From the NCBI GenBank assembly GCA_964443875.1, contig CAYUET010000028.1, positions 1 through 33,648 of the forward strand: a stretch of DNA of 33,648 bases, read 5' to 3'. Below, in pieces: positions 25,758-33,475 of this stretch. Made by a program: the position numbers and the translations under genes. This DNA is from CAYUET01 sp964443875 (GTDB lineage Bacteria > Auribacterota > JAFGBW01). The number at the start of each line of letters is the position of its first letter. The first letter of the stretch is position 1. A model generated the notes under the pieces. The model did not search any database. It worked only from the letters and a program-made list of their open reading frames with translations, and was not told where the DNA came from.

Positions 25758-26612
25758 TTAAGAATACTTGACACGAACCTCTACCTGTCCCTGAGGAAGA
25801 AGAAAAGGGACCCGAATCTGCTTTTCACTGGAAATATACTGTTCAACTTCCTTTATTTCCGGAACAGTGGGATCACATTTAATATTCTTCAAGGATAGAG
25901 CAGAACAAACATAGCCCACAATGATATTCAAAAATTCCTTGGAGGAATCCAGTGAAAGCTCAGAAATTTCAGTTATCGGTCTTTTAAGTAATGAAGAGGA
26001 GATCTTTAAAATAATTTCCCTGCTTAAAAACAGCTCTACATTGCACATGTAATCGCCGCTAAGATTTTGTAAAGCGACCCAGTGATATTCCGAAGAAGTT
26101 GAGAGACTGCTTCCATTTGAATAGAATCCCCCAATACGAGGCTGAACATCCAGCAGATACCTGAATAAATTCACTGTCGACTGAATAATAGTTTCGACCA
26201 ATATGGCATTGGTATGAGCCGCAATGGCATTCAAAATCTTAAATTCCAGAATAGACTGTTCTGTTCTGAAAATTTTGAAATGATTTTCGATCTGTTCCTG
26301 GGATAGAATTTTCAATTTAACAAGACAATCTCCGAGAAGCATATTGTTGCTCATCTGTCTGGATATGATTGTTTCGAGTTCTTCCGCTGAAATACAATCC
26401 AGCGCCCTGGCGGCTTTCATAAAGGTCATATTATGGAGAATCTGGTATTGTTGAATTTTTTCCAATTGGGACTGAGAGATAATTCCTGCCTGAACTGAAA
26501 TTTCCCCTAAAGACAGATTGGTATGCCCCTGAAGTTCCATTGCCTTAAGCAAATCTTCTGGAGCTACAATTCCTTTTTCAATTAAATATTGACCGAAATA
26601 TTTTATTTCCAT
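25758..26612 (-). CDS. MshEN-like repeat protein with C-terminal CheX/CheC-like phosphatase domain
   Basis: 284 residues, no signal or membrane segment. Residues 1-116 carry four helical repeats of about 24 residues (roughly 4-28, 33-57, 62-86, 91-116), for example FGQYLIEKGIVAPEDLLKAM and LGEISVQAGIISQSQLEKIQ; the first pair is separated by 5 residues, as in MshEN domains of type II secretion/pilus ATPases that bind c-di-GMP. The Arg of the canonical RLG motif is missing, so binding is uncertain. Residues about 175-275 resemble CheX/CheC: Asp222, Glu226 and Asn229 in DSSKEFLNIIVG match the DxxxExxN phosphatase motif. Likely role is dephosphorylating a receiver under control of the N-terminal module. 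An alternative GTG lies 3 codons upstream; the ATG at 26612 is preferred because it starts the first repeat. Both starts have weak ribosome-binding sites. Confidence 0.7.
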   Translation of the reverse strand: MEIKYFGQYLIEKGIVAPEDLLKAMELQGHTNLSLGEISVQAGIISQSQLEKIQQYQILHNMTFMKAARALDCISAEELETIISRQMSNNMLLGDCLVKLKILSQEQIENHFKIFRTEQSILEFKILNAIAAHTNAILVETIIQSTVNLFRYLLDVQPRIGGFYSNGSSLSTSSEYHWVALQNLSGDYMCNVELFLSREIILKISSSLLKRPITEISELSLDSSKEFLNIIVGYVCSALSLKNIKCDPTVPEIKEVEQYISSEKQIRVPFLLPQGQVEVRVKYS

Positions 26613-26614
26613 TT

Positions 26615-26642
26615 TTGTCACTTTTTCTTATATGTTTATCAT
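26615..26642 (+). promoter_or_regulatory. Candidate promoter of rlmH
   Basis: TTGTCA (26615-26620), 16 nt, TATCAT (26637-26642); five of six matches for both hexamers. Predicted start near 26649 gives a leader of about 33 nt. It overlaps the first codons of the divergent gene, so expression of the two may interfere. Confidence 0.45.
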
Positions 26643-26681
26643 GAAAAAAATGAATTGTAAATTTATTCTTTACAGGAAAAT

Positions 26682-27158
26682 ATGCTAACTCAACATACTT
26701 TTCATATCATATGTGTCGGAAAAAACAAGGATTCTTTTATTACTTCAGGTCTTTTTCACTTTGAATCACAGATTAAAAAATACTGCAAAATCGAGATACT
26801 GTATGTCAAAGAAAGCAGTCAGAAGGATATTGCCAAGCGTATCCAGGAAGAAACCCTCTCTCTTTTCAAATCCATTTCAGCCATTAAAAATCCTTTTCTT
26901 ATCAGCCTTTGCGAAGGACCCTGCGCTAAAAATTCCATTGAAGAGGCCGTACAGCTTCAGCAATGGATGAACAAAACGCTTCACCCGGTCTGGATCATCG
27001 GAGGAGCATACGGTCTTTCTCATGAAATTTTGAATCACTCCAAAGCCAGACTCTCACTAAGCCCTCTTACCTTCAATCATCAGCTTGTCCGCCTTATTCT
27101 GGTTGAACAGCTTTTCAGATGTCTTAACATCCTTTATGGCGGGGATTATCATCATTAA
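26682..27158 (+). CDS. rlmH: 23S rRNA (pseudouridine1915-N3)-methyltransferase RlmH
   Basis: 158 residues of the SPOUT class (YbeA/RlmH). It methylates N3 of pseudouridine 1915 in helix 69 of 23S rRNA on assembled 70S ribosomes. The knotted SAM-binding segment is visible as VWIIGGAYGLSHEIL, followed by LSLSPLTFNHQLVRLILVEQLFR and the C-terminal ILYGGDYHH, where the usual family ending is GxPYHH; the Asp instead of Pro is a small deviation. ATG at 26682 has AGGA 5 nt upstream. One of only two plus-strand genes; it stands between two minus-strand signalling genes and ends 6 nt from the convergent gene. Confidence 0.94.
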   Translation: MLTQHTFHIICVGKNKDSFITSGLFHFESQIKKYCKIEILYVKESSQKDIAKRIQEETLSLFKSISAIKNPFLISLCEGPCAKNSIEEAVQLQQWMNKTLHPVWIIGGAYGLSHEILNHSKARLSLSPLTFNHQLVRLILVEQLFRCLNILYGGDYHH

Positions 27159-27164
27159 AAAATG

Positions 27165-28235
27165 TTAAAAACCGGCGAATTCATTGATGGCGGTTCCGAA
27201 AAGGGTAATATCAACAATAACATGGGCAAGGACATTCTTTTGATTCATAAATAAGACAGGCCATTTTGTCGCATAAACCGTAGGATATCCATTTTTAGTC
27301 AGCTCACTTAAACCGTTTATTCCATCGCCGGCAGGATCATCTCCAATCAAAAAAATAGGGGTGTTGGGAAGCTTGCATTTCTCAAGATCCCGGAAAGTGC
27401 GATCAAGAGTAATCTTTTCATGAGCAACCAGAACTTCTGTTTTTAATATCGGGGCGTATTGAAATTGGCAAAATTGATGTTTTTCTCCAAAAAGATATAA
27501 GGTTCTGGGTTCCAGATAGCAGGAGGAAGAAGAAATAATTTTATAAGAATAATTCGGATTATTCCTCTCAAAAGATTTGATCAGTGAAGTTAAAAAAATA
27601 TCAGGGACCATTATTTTAAAAAGAATGGGAATCGTCACGCTTTGGGATAAATTTCTTACAAGCAGCAAAAGATATCCCAGCTGGGATTCTTCACAACACA
27701 ACAAAAGGAAAAGGGGCTTACTTCCCGGAATAATCAGATTTTTCATAGCATCAGCTTCCCGGGACCTATTGGGAATAAGCATTTCAGAAGCCCCGGACTT
27801 CGATTCAGAAATAGAGGGGGTCATATAAATCTTTTTAATTTTCCGGATAAGCGTTTGGGATAATTTCAAACTGTTGCCGGATTGAAAAGAGGAATCACAA
27901 TCCTCTTTAAAGACAAAATCCCTTGCCCCTGCCTCAAGGCATTGGAGGGTTATATCTGCGCCATCCGAGGTCCTGCTCGACACCATAATCACCCGGACGA
28001 ATGGATATAATTCCCGGATTTTCCGAAGCGTTTCAATACCGTTCATCCCGGGCATCTCAATGTCGAGGGTACAGATATCGGGCTTTAAAAGCGGAATATA
28101 AGTTAACGCGGTTTTCCCGTTCATCGCAGTGCCCACCACTTCAATTTCATCATCTTTTTTTAATGAATTTGAAAGATAGCTCCGAAAAACAAGCGAGTCA
28201 TCCACTACAAGAACCTTGATCTTTTTGTCAAACAT
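27165..28235 (-). CDS. Response regulator with degenerate CheB-like methylesterase domain
   Basis: 356 residues. Receiver domain about 5-125: VLVVDDSLVFR, phospho-acceptor Asp58 in LDIEMPGMNG, VSSRTSDGAD and the late Lys in VFKEDC, in the CheB subclass. Residues about 170-350 align to the CheB esterase, but the catalytic Ser motif (GASTGG) is replaced by CCEESQLG, the His region (QHMPPGFT) reads KIMVPDIFLT, and only the Asp in PAGDGINGL (Asp304; family GMGxDGxxGL) remains. It is unlikely to demethylate chemoreceptors and may have become a binding or signalling module. A TTG 12 codons upstream is in frame, but the ATG at 28235 fits the family start. Ribosome-binding site weak. No MCP, CheA or CheR gene is nearby. 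Confidence 0.8.
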   Translation of the reverse strand: MFDKKIKVLVVDDSLVFRSYLSNSLKKDDEIEVVGTAMNGKTALTYIPLLKPDICTLDIEMPGMNGIETLRKIRELYPFVRVIMVSSRTSDGADITLQCLEAGARDFVFKEDCDSSFQSGNSLKLSQTLIRKIKKIYMTPSISESKSGASEMLIPNRSREADAMKNLIIPGSKPLFLLLCCEESQLGYLLLLVRNLSQSVTIPILFKIMVPDIFLTSLIKSFERNNPNYSYKIISSSSCYLEPRTLYLFGEKHQFCQFQYAPILKTEVLVAHEKITLDRTFRDLEKCKLPNTPIFLIGDDPAGDGINGLSELTKNGYPTVYATKWPVLFMNQKNVLAHVIVDITLFGTAINEFAGF

Positions 28236-28253
28236 GCTTAAAAAGATAATAAT
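28225..28253 (+). promoter_or_regulatory. Candidate promoter of the ABC-2 permease gene
   Basis: TTGTCA (28225-28230), 17 nt, AATAAT (28248-28253), five of six matches each with ideal spacing. Predicted start near 28260, about 37 nt before the ATG at 28297. It overlaps the start codon of the divergent response-regulator gene. Confidence 0.45.
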
Positions 28254-28296
28254 CTTCACTTTCTTTAGCAAGGTAAAAAAACAGAGGAAAAAGGGA

Positions 28297-29040
28297 ATGC
28301 TTAATCCCGGCTACATCAGACAGTTTTATCTGTTTCATTTTGCGGGGTCCAAACTGAAAACAGCCTGGTGCCTTCTGAACCCTCTTTTTCTATCCATGAT
28401 CATAGGAATTCTATTTTTTAAAATCTTTAAACCGGAATCGCCTTTAATCATTTTAACCATTCTATCAGGATATCTCCCCTGGCAGTTTTCCGCCTCGAGC
28501 CTGCAATCTGCAAACCGCCTGTATCTTGATCAAAGAGCCATTGCCAAACAGCTTAAAAGCACCAAATTATCCTTTTTATTTAATTTCATTCTCTTTCGAT
28601 TTTTTTTATTTTTACCGGGTATGTTTCTGTGTTGTCTGAGCTGCTGGATGCTTTCTCCTCATTCCCTCTTAAAAATTCCCTTATGCGTCCTGATTCTGTT
28701 TTTAATCTTCCTGTTTATTTTTTCAATCTCCTGTTTTCTTTCCATTTACTCACTTTTTTACCCCGATCTTACCCATGGACTTGAGACCTTCTTTTCATTT
28801 TTGATCTGGCTGACTCCTGTGTTTTATGGTCTTGAAGATCTCCCGCTCTCTCTGCAGCATTTTCTTCTGCTGAATCCGGCGACCTGGTTTTTGGATGCCC
28901 TGCGTGCAAGCCTTGATATTCGTCATGAATTCTCCCTGGGACTCTCTCTGCCGATTCTTACTCTTTTATGCCTTATCGCCGGGATAAATGGTTTGATTTT
29001 TTTCAACAAACATGAAAAGGAAGCGTTTAAACAGCTTTGA
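28297..29040 (+). CDS. ABC-2 type polysaccharide-export permease (Wzm/TagG-like), without its ATPase nearby
   Basis: 247 residues with six hydrophobic spans (about 27-44, 49-67, 92-114, 127-152, 158-178, 216-236). The N-terminal HFAGSKLKTAWCLLNPL corresponds to the family pattern of an amphipathic segment before LGxxWxxxxPL, and LLNPATWFLDALRASL to the conserved NPxxxxxEAxR region. Such permeases export O-antigen, capsule or teichoic acid chains with a separate Wzt-type ATPase; none is encoded within the window. The frame is open further upstream to 28216, but the ATG at 28297 has GAGGAAAAAGGGA directly before it and starts at the family N-terminus. The Wzm assignment is moderate; a shorter general ABC-2 permease is possible. 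Confidence 0.75.
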   Translation: MLNPGYIRQFYLFHFAGSKLKTAWCLLNPLFLSMIIGILFFKIFKPESPLIILTILSGYLPWQFSASSLQSANRLYLDQRAIAKQLKSTKLSFLFNFILFRFFLFLPGMFLCCLSCWMLSPHSLLKIPLCVLILFLIFLFIFSISCFLSIYSLFYPDLTHGLETFFSFLIWLTPVFYGLEDLPLSLQHFLLLNPATWFLDALRASLDIRHEFSLGLSLPILTLLCLIAGINGLIFFNKHEKEAFKQL

Positions 29041-29049
29041 AACAGTATA

Positions 29050-29065
29050 ATCCGGGGTTCCGGAT
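29050..29065. other. Perfect hairpin between convergent genes
   Basis: ATCCGGGGTTCCGGAT is a six-base-pair GC-rich stem with a four-base loop. It lies 10 nt after the permease stop and 52 nt after the end of the convergent receiver gene. No T-tract follows it on either strand, so it may serve for RNA stability or imperfect termination. Confidence 0.45.
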
Positions 29066-29116
29066 AGAATTCCGTGAGCTTGAAGAATCAATGATCCAGA
29101 TTCAAAAACTTTAAAC

Positions 29117-29509
29117 TTATAAAGGCATTTCTTTTTTCAGCTGCAGGGGAGGAATAATTCCTTCCAGGATATGATTCAGATTCCGGATTGAATAAGGTTT
29201 TTGATGAAGAAATTTCTTTGCGCCTAAAAGAAAACTTTTCTTTCCTTTTTCCGCTGGAGCATTGGTACAAATGATTACGGGAATTTCTGAAGTCCTGGTG
29301 TCAGATTTTAACCGTGCGGTCAATTGATAGGCATCCCCGTCAGTCATCTGCAGATCTGAAATCAGCAGATCAGGAATATGCTCAGATAAAATCTTTTCCC
29401 CCTGCTCAAGGGTATTGGCCGTCAAGGCAGTGAAATCATAATCCTTACTGAGCAAAGCAAAAAGTTCTGTCATTTTCTCATTGTCATCAATATAGAGAAT
29501 TGTAATCAT
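29117..29509 (-). CDS. Single-domain response regulator (receiver only)
   Basis: 130 residues comprising one receiver domain and no output domain. Acidic pair in YIDDNEKM (Asp8, Asp9), phospho-acceptor Asp52 in LLISDLQMTDGDAY, the Thr of IICTNA and the Lys of HQKPYS are all present, so it should be phosphorylatable. As in CheY or Spo0F, it would act by protein contact or as a phosphate carrier, perhaps for the hybrid kinases or the CheX-like protein nearby; that link is inference. ATG at 29509 has GAGG 5 nt upstream. It follows the radical SAM gene by 55 bp in the same direction, with only a weak GGCC/GGCT hairpin between. Confidence 0.88.
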   Translation of the reverse strand: MITILYIDDNEKMTELFALLSKDYDFTALTANTLEQGEKILSEHIPDLLISDLQMTDGDAYQLTARLKSDTRTSEIPVIICTNAPAEKGKKSFLLGAKKFLHQKPYSIRNLNHILEGIIPPLQLKKEMPL

Positions 29510-29564
29510 TCAAGCCTCATTGAAGAGTAAAACAGCCTTTAAGGCCAATTTATTATTTTTTAAC

Positions 29565-30659
29565 TTATAACTTCAATTGCCTTTTCACTGACTCGTCCAT
29601 GCACCGGGCAAGAGGCATGCATCGGCTAAAAGATTCACCATAAACCGCTTTCCAGACATCCATGCTTTCCATGCAAAGATAAACCCATGTTTCAGGAGAA
29701 AACTCATGAATCCATTTCAGCATTTTTTTATACACTTCCTGACGAAAAGGTCTGAAGAATCGCATTTTCCCATCCTGCCCCGGAAACATTTCACCTGAAA
29801 AAATCATACTTTTCGGATGTTTTTCTTTTAACAGGGCATGCATAAAACCCGGATATCGGAGAATCCCAAGACTGATCCACACAATTTTTTCAGGAGGTAC
29901 AGCCTCAAACATTTTCCTCAAAGTTATCCGATATTTCTCTTCCCATCCGGGCAAAGGAATAATGGGATCAAAATGAAAAGCGATAGGATATCCAGCCTTG
30001 ACGCACTTCAAAGCAGCCGCTAAACGTTCTTCCTGGATCCCTCCAAAAGGTTCATCGGTCTGAATAAGTTCTTCAGGATTCAATGACCAGGAAATGATGA
30101 TGTTGGAAGGAACCGGCTTATAAGCCAGAAGATTATCTATCTCCGTGGTTTTAGTTTTAAGTTCAAGAACACAATTCTTTTGATCCTTAAAATAATCCAT
30201 CAGCATGGAACTGAATCCGGTAATAGAATCCAGAAGCAGACTGTCTGTAAGTTCTCCGGTGCCGATTCTGTAGAACTTATCCGGGTTAGCGGCAAGTGTC
30301 GATAATTCCTGAAACATGTCCTCAACATTGGTATACACGGTCATCAGGGGGTTATTCAGATAGCCCTGAAGAATGCAGTAACTGCAGCCCACCGTACAGT
30401 TTGTTGCTAAATTCAGAAAATAATAACCGCAGGTAATATGAGAAGGCGTACAGGGACAAGGCTTGAAAAATTTCCCCTCCTGTTTTGCGAGAACTAGCAC
30501 GTTCTGTTCAGGAGAGTAAAGGCCGGAAGCAACCGTCTGGGCCACATCTTCAATATATTCAATCTTTTTGGGATTGATTCGGGAGAGAATCTCCAGTGTT
30601 TTAGAAAATTTTCCCACTTTTTTTTCAATCAATACAATTTCAGGCCTGAATAGCTTCAC
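29565..30659 (-). CDS. Radical SAM protein of the spore photoproduct lyase (SplB-like) family
   Basis: 364 residues. The cluster motif CTVGCSYC (Cys88, Cys92, Cys95; CxxxCxxC) binds the 4Fe-4S cluster and SAM. KTKTTEIDNLL and ALKCVKAGYPIAFHFDPIIP align with the segments around VTKYHHVDHLL and AAVKVAKAGYPLGF that I recall from Bacillus spore photoproduct lyase. At the place of the Bacillus hydrogen-donor Cys the sequence reads RIGTGELTDSL without Cys, so repair of spore photoproduct itself is doubtful; a Cys143 occurs elsewhere. Likely a DNA or nucleotide radical enzyme, substrate unknown. Start codon GTG at 30659, supported by GGAG 7 nt upstream, overlapping the ParB-like gene by 4 nt (GTGA). 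No sporulation genes are seen. Confidence 0.82.
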   Translation of the reverse strand: MKLFRPEIVLIEKKVGKFSKTLEILSRINPKKIEYIEDVAQTVASGLYSPEQNVLVLAKQEGKFFKPCPCTPSHITCGYYFLNLATNCTVGCSYCILQGYLNNPLMTVYTNVEDMFQELSTLAANPDKFYRIGTGELTDSLLLDSITGFSSMLMDYFKDQKNCVLELKTKTTEIDNLLAYKPVPSNIIISWSLNPEELIQTDEPFGGIQEERLAAALKCVKAGYPIAFHFDPIIPLPGWEEKYRITLRKMFEAVPPEKIVWISLGILRYPGFMHALLKEKHPKSMIFSGEMFPGQDGKMRFFRPFRQEVYKKMLKWIHEFSPETWVYLCMESMDVWKAVYGESFSRCMPLARCMDESVKRQLKL

Positions 30660-31633
30660 ACATTTTCTCCGTTGATCCGCTTTTCCAGTTCTTCAAGTCC
30701 GCCCTGGCGAAGCTGTTTTAATTTAAAGATTATTTTTTCCAGATCCTCTGAACTTTTAAAAGAAAAGCGGACATCATATTTTTTCAATTCGAAAAAAGGA
30801 GAATGCTGAATATCCAGCAGGGGCGGAATCTTCTGTTCAGAAAGCCACTGTTTAAAATTCTTTTCCGCCCTGGAATACATCGGATAACGCCATTTAAAGA
30901 TCCATTGAAAAAATTTATCCGCTTTTTGTGAAGGTGTCATTTTTGCCTGTTTTAATTCAGAAAAATACGAATGAGTTAAAAATTCTTTCAGGCTGCAGGA
31001 TTCATTTTTCAAAAGGTCCTGCAGCAGATGAAGGATTTCCTTCTGTTTGTTTTTATTCACCTGGAATTCACTGAACAAATCCAGAAGATTCAATTGTTGC
31101 CCGGTTTCAATTCCGGAAAAAAAATCAATCAGATCAAAGCTTAGATCTCCCTTCATAAAAGAAATCTGAATCTCCATGGGCATAAGGAGAAGAGAAGGCA
31201 TCCACTCAAACCATTTACTGTTCTGACCTAAAGCAAGAAGAGGAAAATATTCTCTTTGAACTTCAGTTTTCGATTTCTCAAACACATTTATAAGACGATC
31301 AACGATTCGGGCCTTTTCTACCAGATTCAAATCCCTGCTCGCTAAATTTTCAAAAAGGGTCATCCGGAAAAGAGAATAGCTGTTTTCATCAGACTCTCTT
31401 ATAAAGGCGGATGTTTCAGAGGCGCCTTCATCCCTTAAAAATTCAAGCCGTCGAAAACCAGAGACAATCCGGAAACCTTCACCTTTTGCCTGAAGAACCG
31501 GAGGCTGAATAATCCCGGCTTTACGAAAGGAATCTCTCAGAGATGCATCATTTCTTAAATAAGATGTCCTGTAGAGGACATCTCCGAAATCAATCGTATT
31601 GATACTCAATTTTTCAAAATATTTCATAATCAT
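30656..31633 (-). CDS. ParB-like N-terminal-domain protein
   Basis: 325 residues. Residues about 1-120 form a ParB/Srx-type domain: LRDSFRKAGIIQPPVL, IVSGFRRLEFL (58-65, the GxRR motif) and ENLASRDLNLVEKARIVDRL (95-114), the pattern of the CTP-binding ENxxRxxLxxxExA region. The remaining 200 residues are helical and unlike the usual ParB HTH and dimer domains. No ParA gene or parS-like repeats are nearby, so a chromosome-partition role is unlikely. It is the first gene of a coupled pair with the radical SAM gene (4-nt overlap). Two ATGs, at 31633 and 31627, share AGGTCAGG; either could start translation. An AT-rich 57-bp gap precedes it, with TATAAA- and TATATT-like hexamers. Confidence 0.78.
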   Translation of the reverse strand: MIMKYFEKLSINTIDFGDVLYRTSYLRNDASLRDSFRKAGIIQPPVLQAKGEGFRIVSGFRRLEFLRDEGASETSAFIRESDENSYSLFRMTLFENLASRDLNLVEKARIVDRLINVFEKSKTEVQREYFPLLALGQNSKWFEWMPSLLLMPMEIQISFMKGDLSFDLIDFFSGIETGQQLNLLDLFSEFQVNKNKQKEILHLLQDLLKNESCSLKEFLTHSYFSELKQAKMTPSQKADKFFQWIFKWRYPMYSRAEKNFKQWLSEQKIPPLLDIQHSPFFELKKYDVRFSFKSSEDLEKIIFKLKQLRQGGLEELEKRINGENV

Positions 31634-31690
31634 CCTGACCTGTACATTGCCTTAATATACTATTTATACTACCTGGCTTTAAACCCCGGA

Positions 31691-33475
31691 TTAAATACTC
31701 TTTTTCTTGTAAACAGCAATTCCAAATTCTTCAGAAATAAACGGCATTTTCCCAAAGACTTTTTCTATAGAATAATGAACTTCAATCCAATTTTTCAAAT
31801 TCTGTGCATAATCATAACCGAAATACGATGCCCCGTATATATCTGTTCGCCGGCCTGCAATAAGGATGCGATCAACGGAATATTTTTCAAGGAGTGAGAT
31901 TACATTTTTTTCTCCAAACATATCCATTTCATAGGGCAAAAAGGACTCATAACGTAAAGGATTATCTCGTTCCGAGAGGAAATTGATACCAATCCCTTCA
32001 GGAAAAACAACAAAAGTTTCATTGCTTGCGGTTTCTTTCCTTAAAAAATCAATTGTATCCTTTAAAATCTTATTTTCCGGGGTATCTAAGCAAATTAAAG
32101 TTCCTCTCGGATACTCAATCTTTTTGATCTTCATCTGGTAAAAATAGATATAATCCGCACTTAAATAATAGGCACAAAAAATCATAGCAAGCACAAAAAA
32201 CAGTTTATACTGATTTAATCTGACTCGATATTTTATTTTTAATTCATCAAAAAGTCTTATTCCTGTTTTATAAAAAAAACCAGTAAAAACCGGAATTCCC
32301 AGAGGAATCAAATAAAAACTATACCCGCCTAAAACAACTTTAAAAATAATTCTATGAAGCAAAACTCCCAAAAAGGCTAAAATAAAAAGAAAGGCATAAG
32401 TTTTGGAATTTCTGAAGTTTTTTAATTCTAATAATACTACATAGAGAATAATAAAAGGCAATGAGCGGAAAAAATCAAAAATTTCAAAAAAACCAAAAAT
32501 TAGTTCACTGAAACAAAATGCAGCAAAAACAATAAAAACATACTGTATTTTACCTCCTAAAAAACTATTTTTAACCCGTTTTATTCTGAAAAGGGTCACC
32601 GTCATTGCTAAAAAGCAAAAAACGATTACTTCAACAAGGAAAACCTTAAAACTCAAAAAAATATTTTCATAAAGGAAATCTTTCCCGGAAGAATGCAATG
32701 AAAAAAGAAACTTACCTTTTGAAATATAGATTAACAGATCCCATAAAGATTCCTTTATTCCCTCCACACAATTTGATCCCAAAGCCAATAAAATATATAT
32801 CCCTGAACTGATAATAAATACGGCTGAAGTATAAAGGCAGATTTGTCTTTTCCTGTTCAACAGCCCCCAGACACCCAGAAAAATGAACCACATCAGCCAG
32901 GATTCTATTGTCATTAAAGGTCTTGTCAAAAATCCTGATATCATCAGAAATGAAGATACTAATAAAAATTTATTGTCATATTCGAGCATATACCGGACTG
33001 TAAAATAGGCGCAGCCCAACATTTCAATGCAAAAAATAACTGAAGCCAGATTATAAGGATAAATCCAGTTAAAAATACCATTAAAGGTATAGGAACCAAA
33101 GATACAGGTCACTATAAACAGGAGTATGCTGATAAAAGTTATTGTCGAATTATAAAACAGTCTGGAAATCTTATACATGAATCCAATCGCAATAAAACTG
33201 CAAATCGATCCAATAAGATATATCCATTTAATATGGATTCCGAAAAATTTAAAAAACAGAGATAAAATATAAGGGGTTATCGGCCCCATTAAATATCGCA
33301 TATCTTTATATAAAGTGTATTCCTGAGATAATTTCAAGCCTACCCAGGCATCTCTGAAGCTATCGACAATGATATTCCCCAATTTCTCATAACTTAAATA
33401 AAACAGGGATATGTAGACTATTGCCAAAAAAACAATAGCCAGAACAGTGTGCTGATGCTTTTTTAAAATTTTCAT
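31691..33475 (-). CDS. GT-C-type membrane glycosyltransferase-like protein
   Basis: 594 residues. A first hydrophobic span at about 11-27, then a loop with acidic residues (VDSFRDAW, Asp38 and Asp42) and YKDMRYLMGP (Asp58), followed by about ten further spans up to about residue 445 and a soluble C-terminal domain of about 145 residues. The early-loop Asp followed by TYxDxxxxxGP fits PMT/ArnT-like GT-C enzymes, which use polyprenyl-phosphate sugars to modify lipids or proteins in the periplasm. Substrates cannot be predicted. The coding DNA is visibly richer in A and T than its neighbours, with many Lys, Ile and Phe codons. ATG at 33475. The 173 bases to the window end are AT-rich with no gene recognised; a GC-rich patch lies at about 33545-33565. 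A WbpX or oligosaccharide-transferase-like role is an alternative. Confidence 0.65.
   Translation of the reverse strand: MKILKKHQHTVLAIVFLAIVYISLFYLSYEKLGNIIVDSFRDAWVGLKLSQEYTLYKDMRYLMGPITPYILSLFFKFFGIHIKWIYLIGSICSFIAIGFMYKISRLFYNSTITFISILLFIVTCIFGSYTFNGIFNWIYPYNLASVIFCIEMLGCAYFTVRYMLEYDNKFLLVSSFLMISGFLTRPLMTIESWLMWFIFLGVWGLLNRKRQICLYTSAVFIISSGIYILLALGSNCVEGIKESLWDLLIYISKGKFLFSLHSSGKDFLYENIFLSFKVFLVEVIVFCFLAMTVTLFRIKRVKNSFLGGKIQYVFIVFAAFCFSELIFGFFEIFDFFRSLPFIILYVVLLELKNFRNSKTYAFLFILAFLGVLLHRIIFKVVLGGYSFYLIPLGIPVFTGFFYKTGIRLFDELKIKYRVRLNQYKLFFVLAMIFCAYYLSADYIYFYQMKIKKIEYPRGTLICLDTPENKILKDTIDFLRKETASNETFVVFPEGIGINFLSERDNPLRYESFLPYEMDMFGEKNVISLLEKYSVDRILIAGRRTDIYGASYFGYDYAQNLKNWIEVHYSIEKVFGKMPFISEEFGIAVYKKKSI

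Noticed and set aside
29530..29545. GCCTTTAAGGC inverted repeat between the radical SAM gene and the receiver gene
   Set aside because: The realistic stem is about four pairs and the following T-tract is only four bases, so it is at most a weak attenuator.
30656..31633. Chromosome-partition (ParABS) locus
   Set aside because: No ParA gene, no parS-like repeats, and the C-terminal half does not look like the ParB HTH and dimerisation domains.
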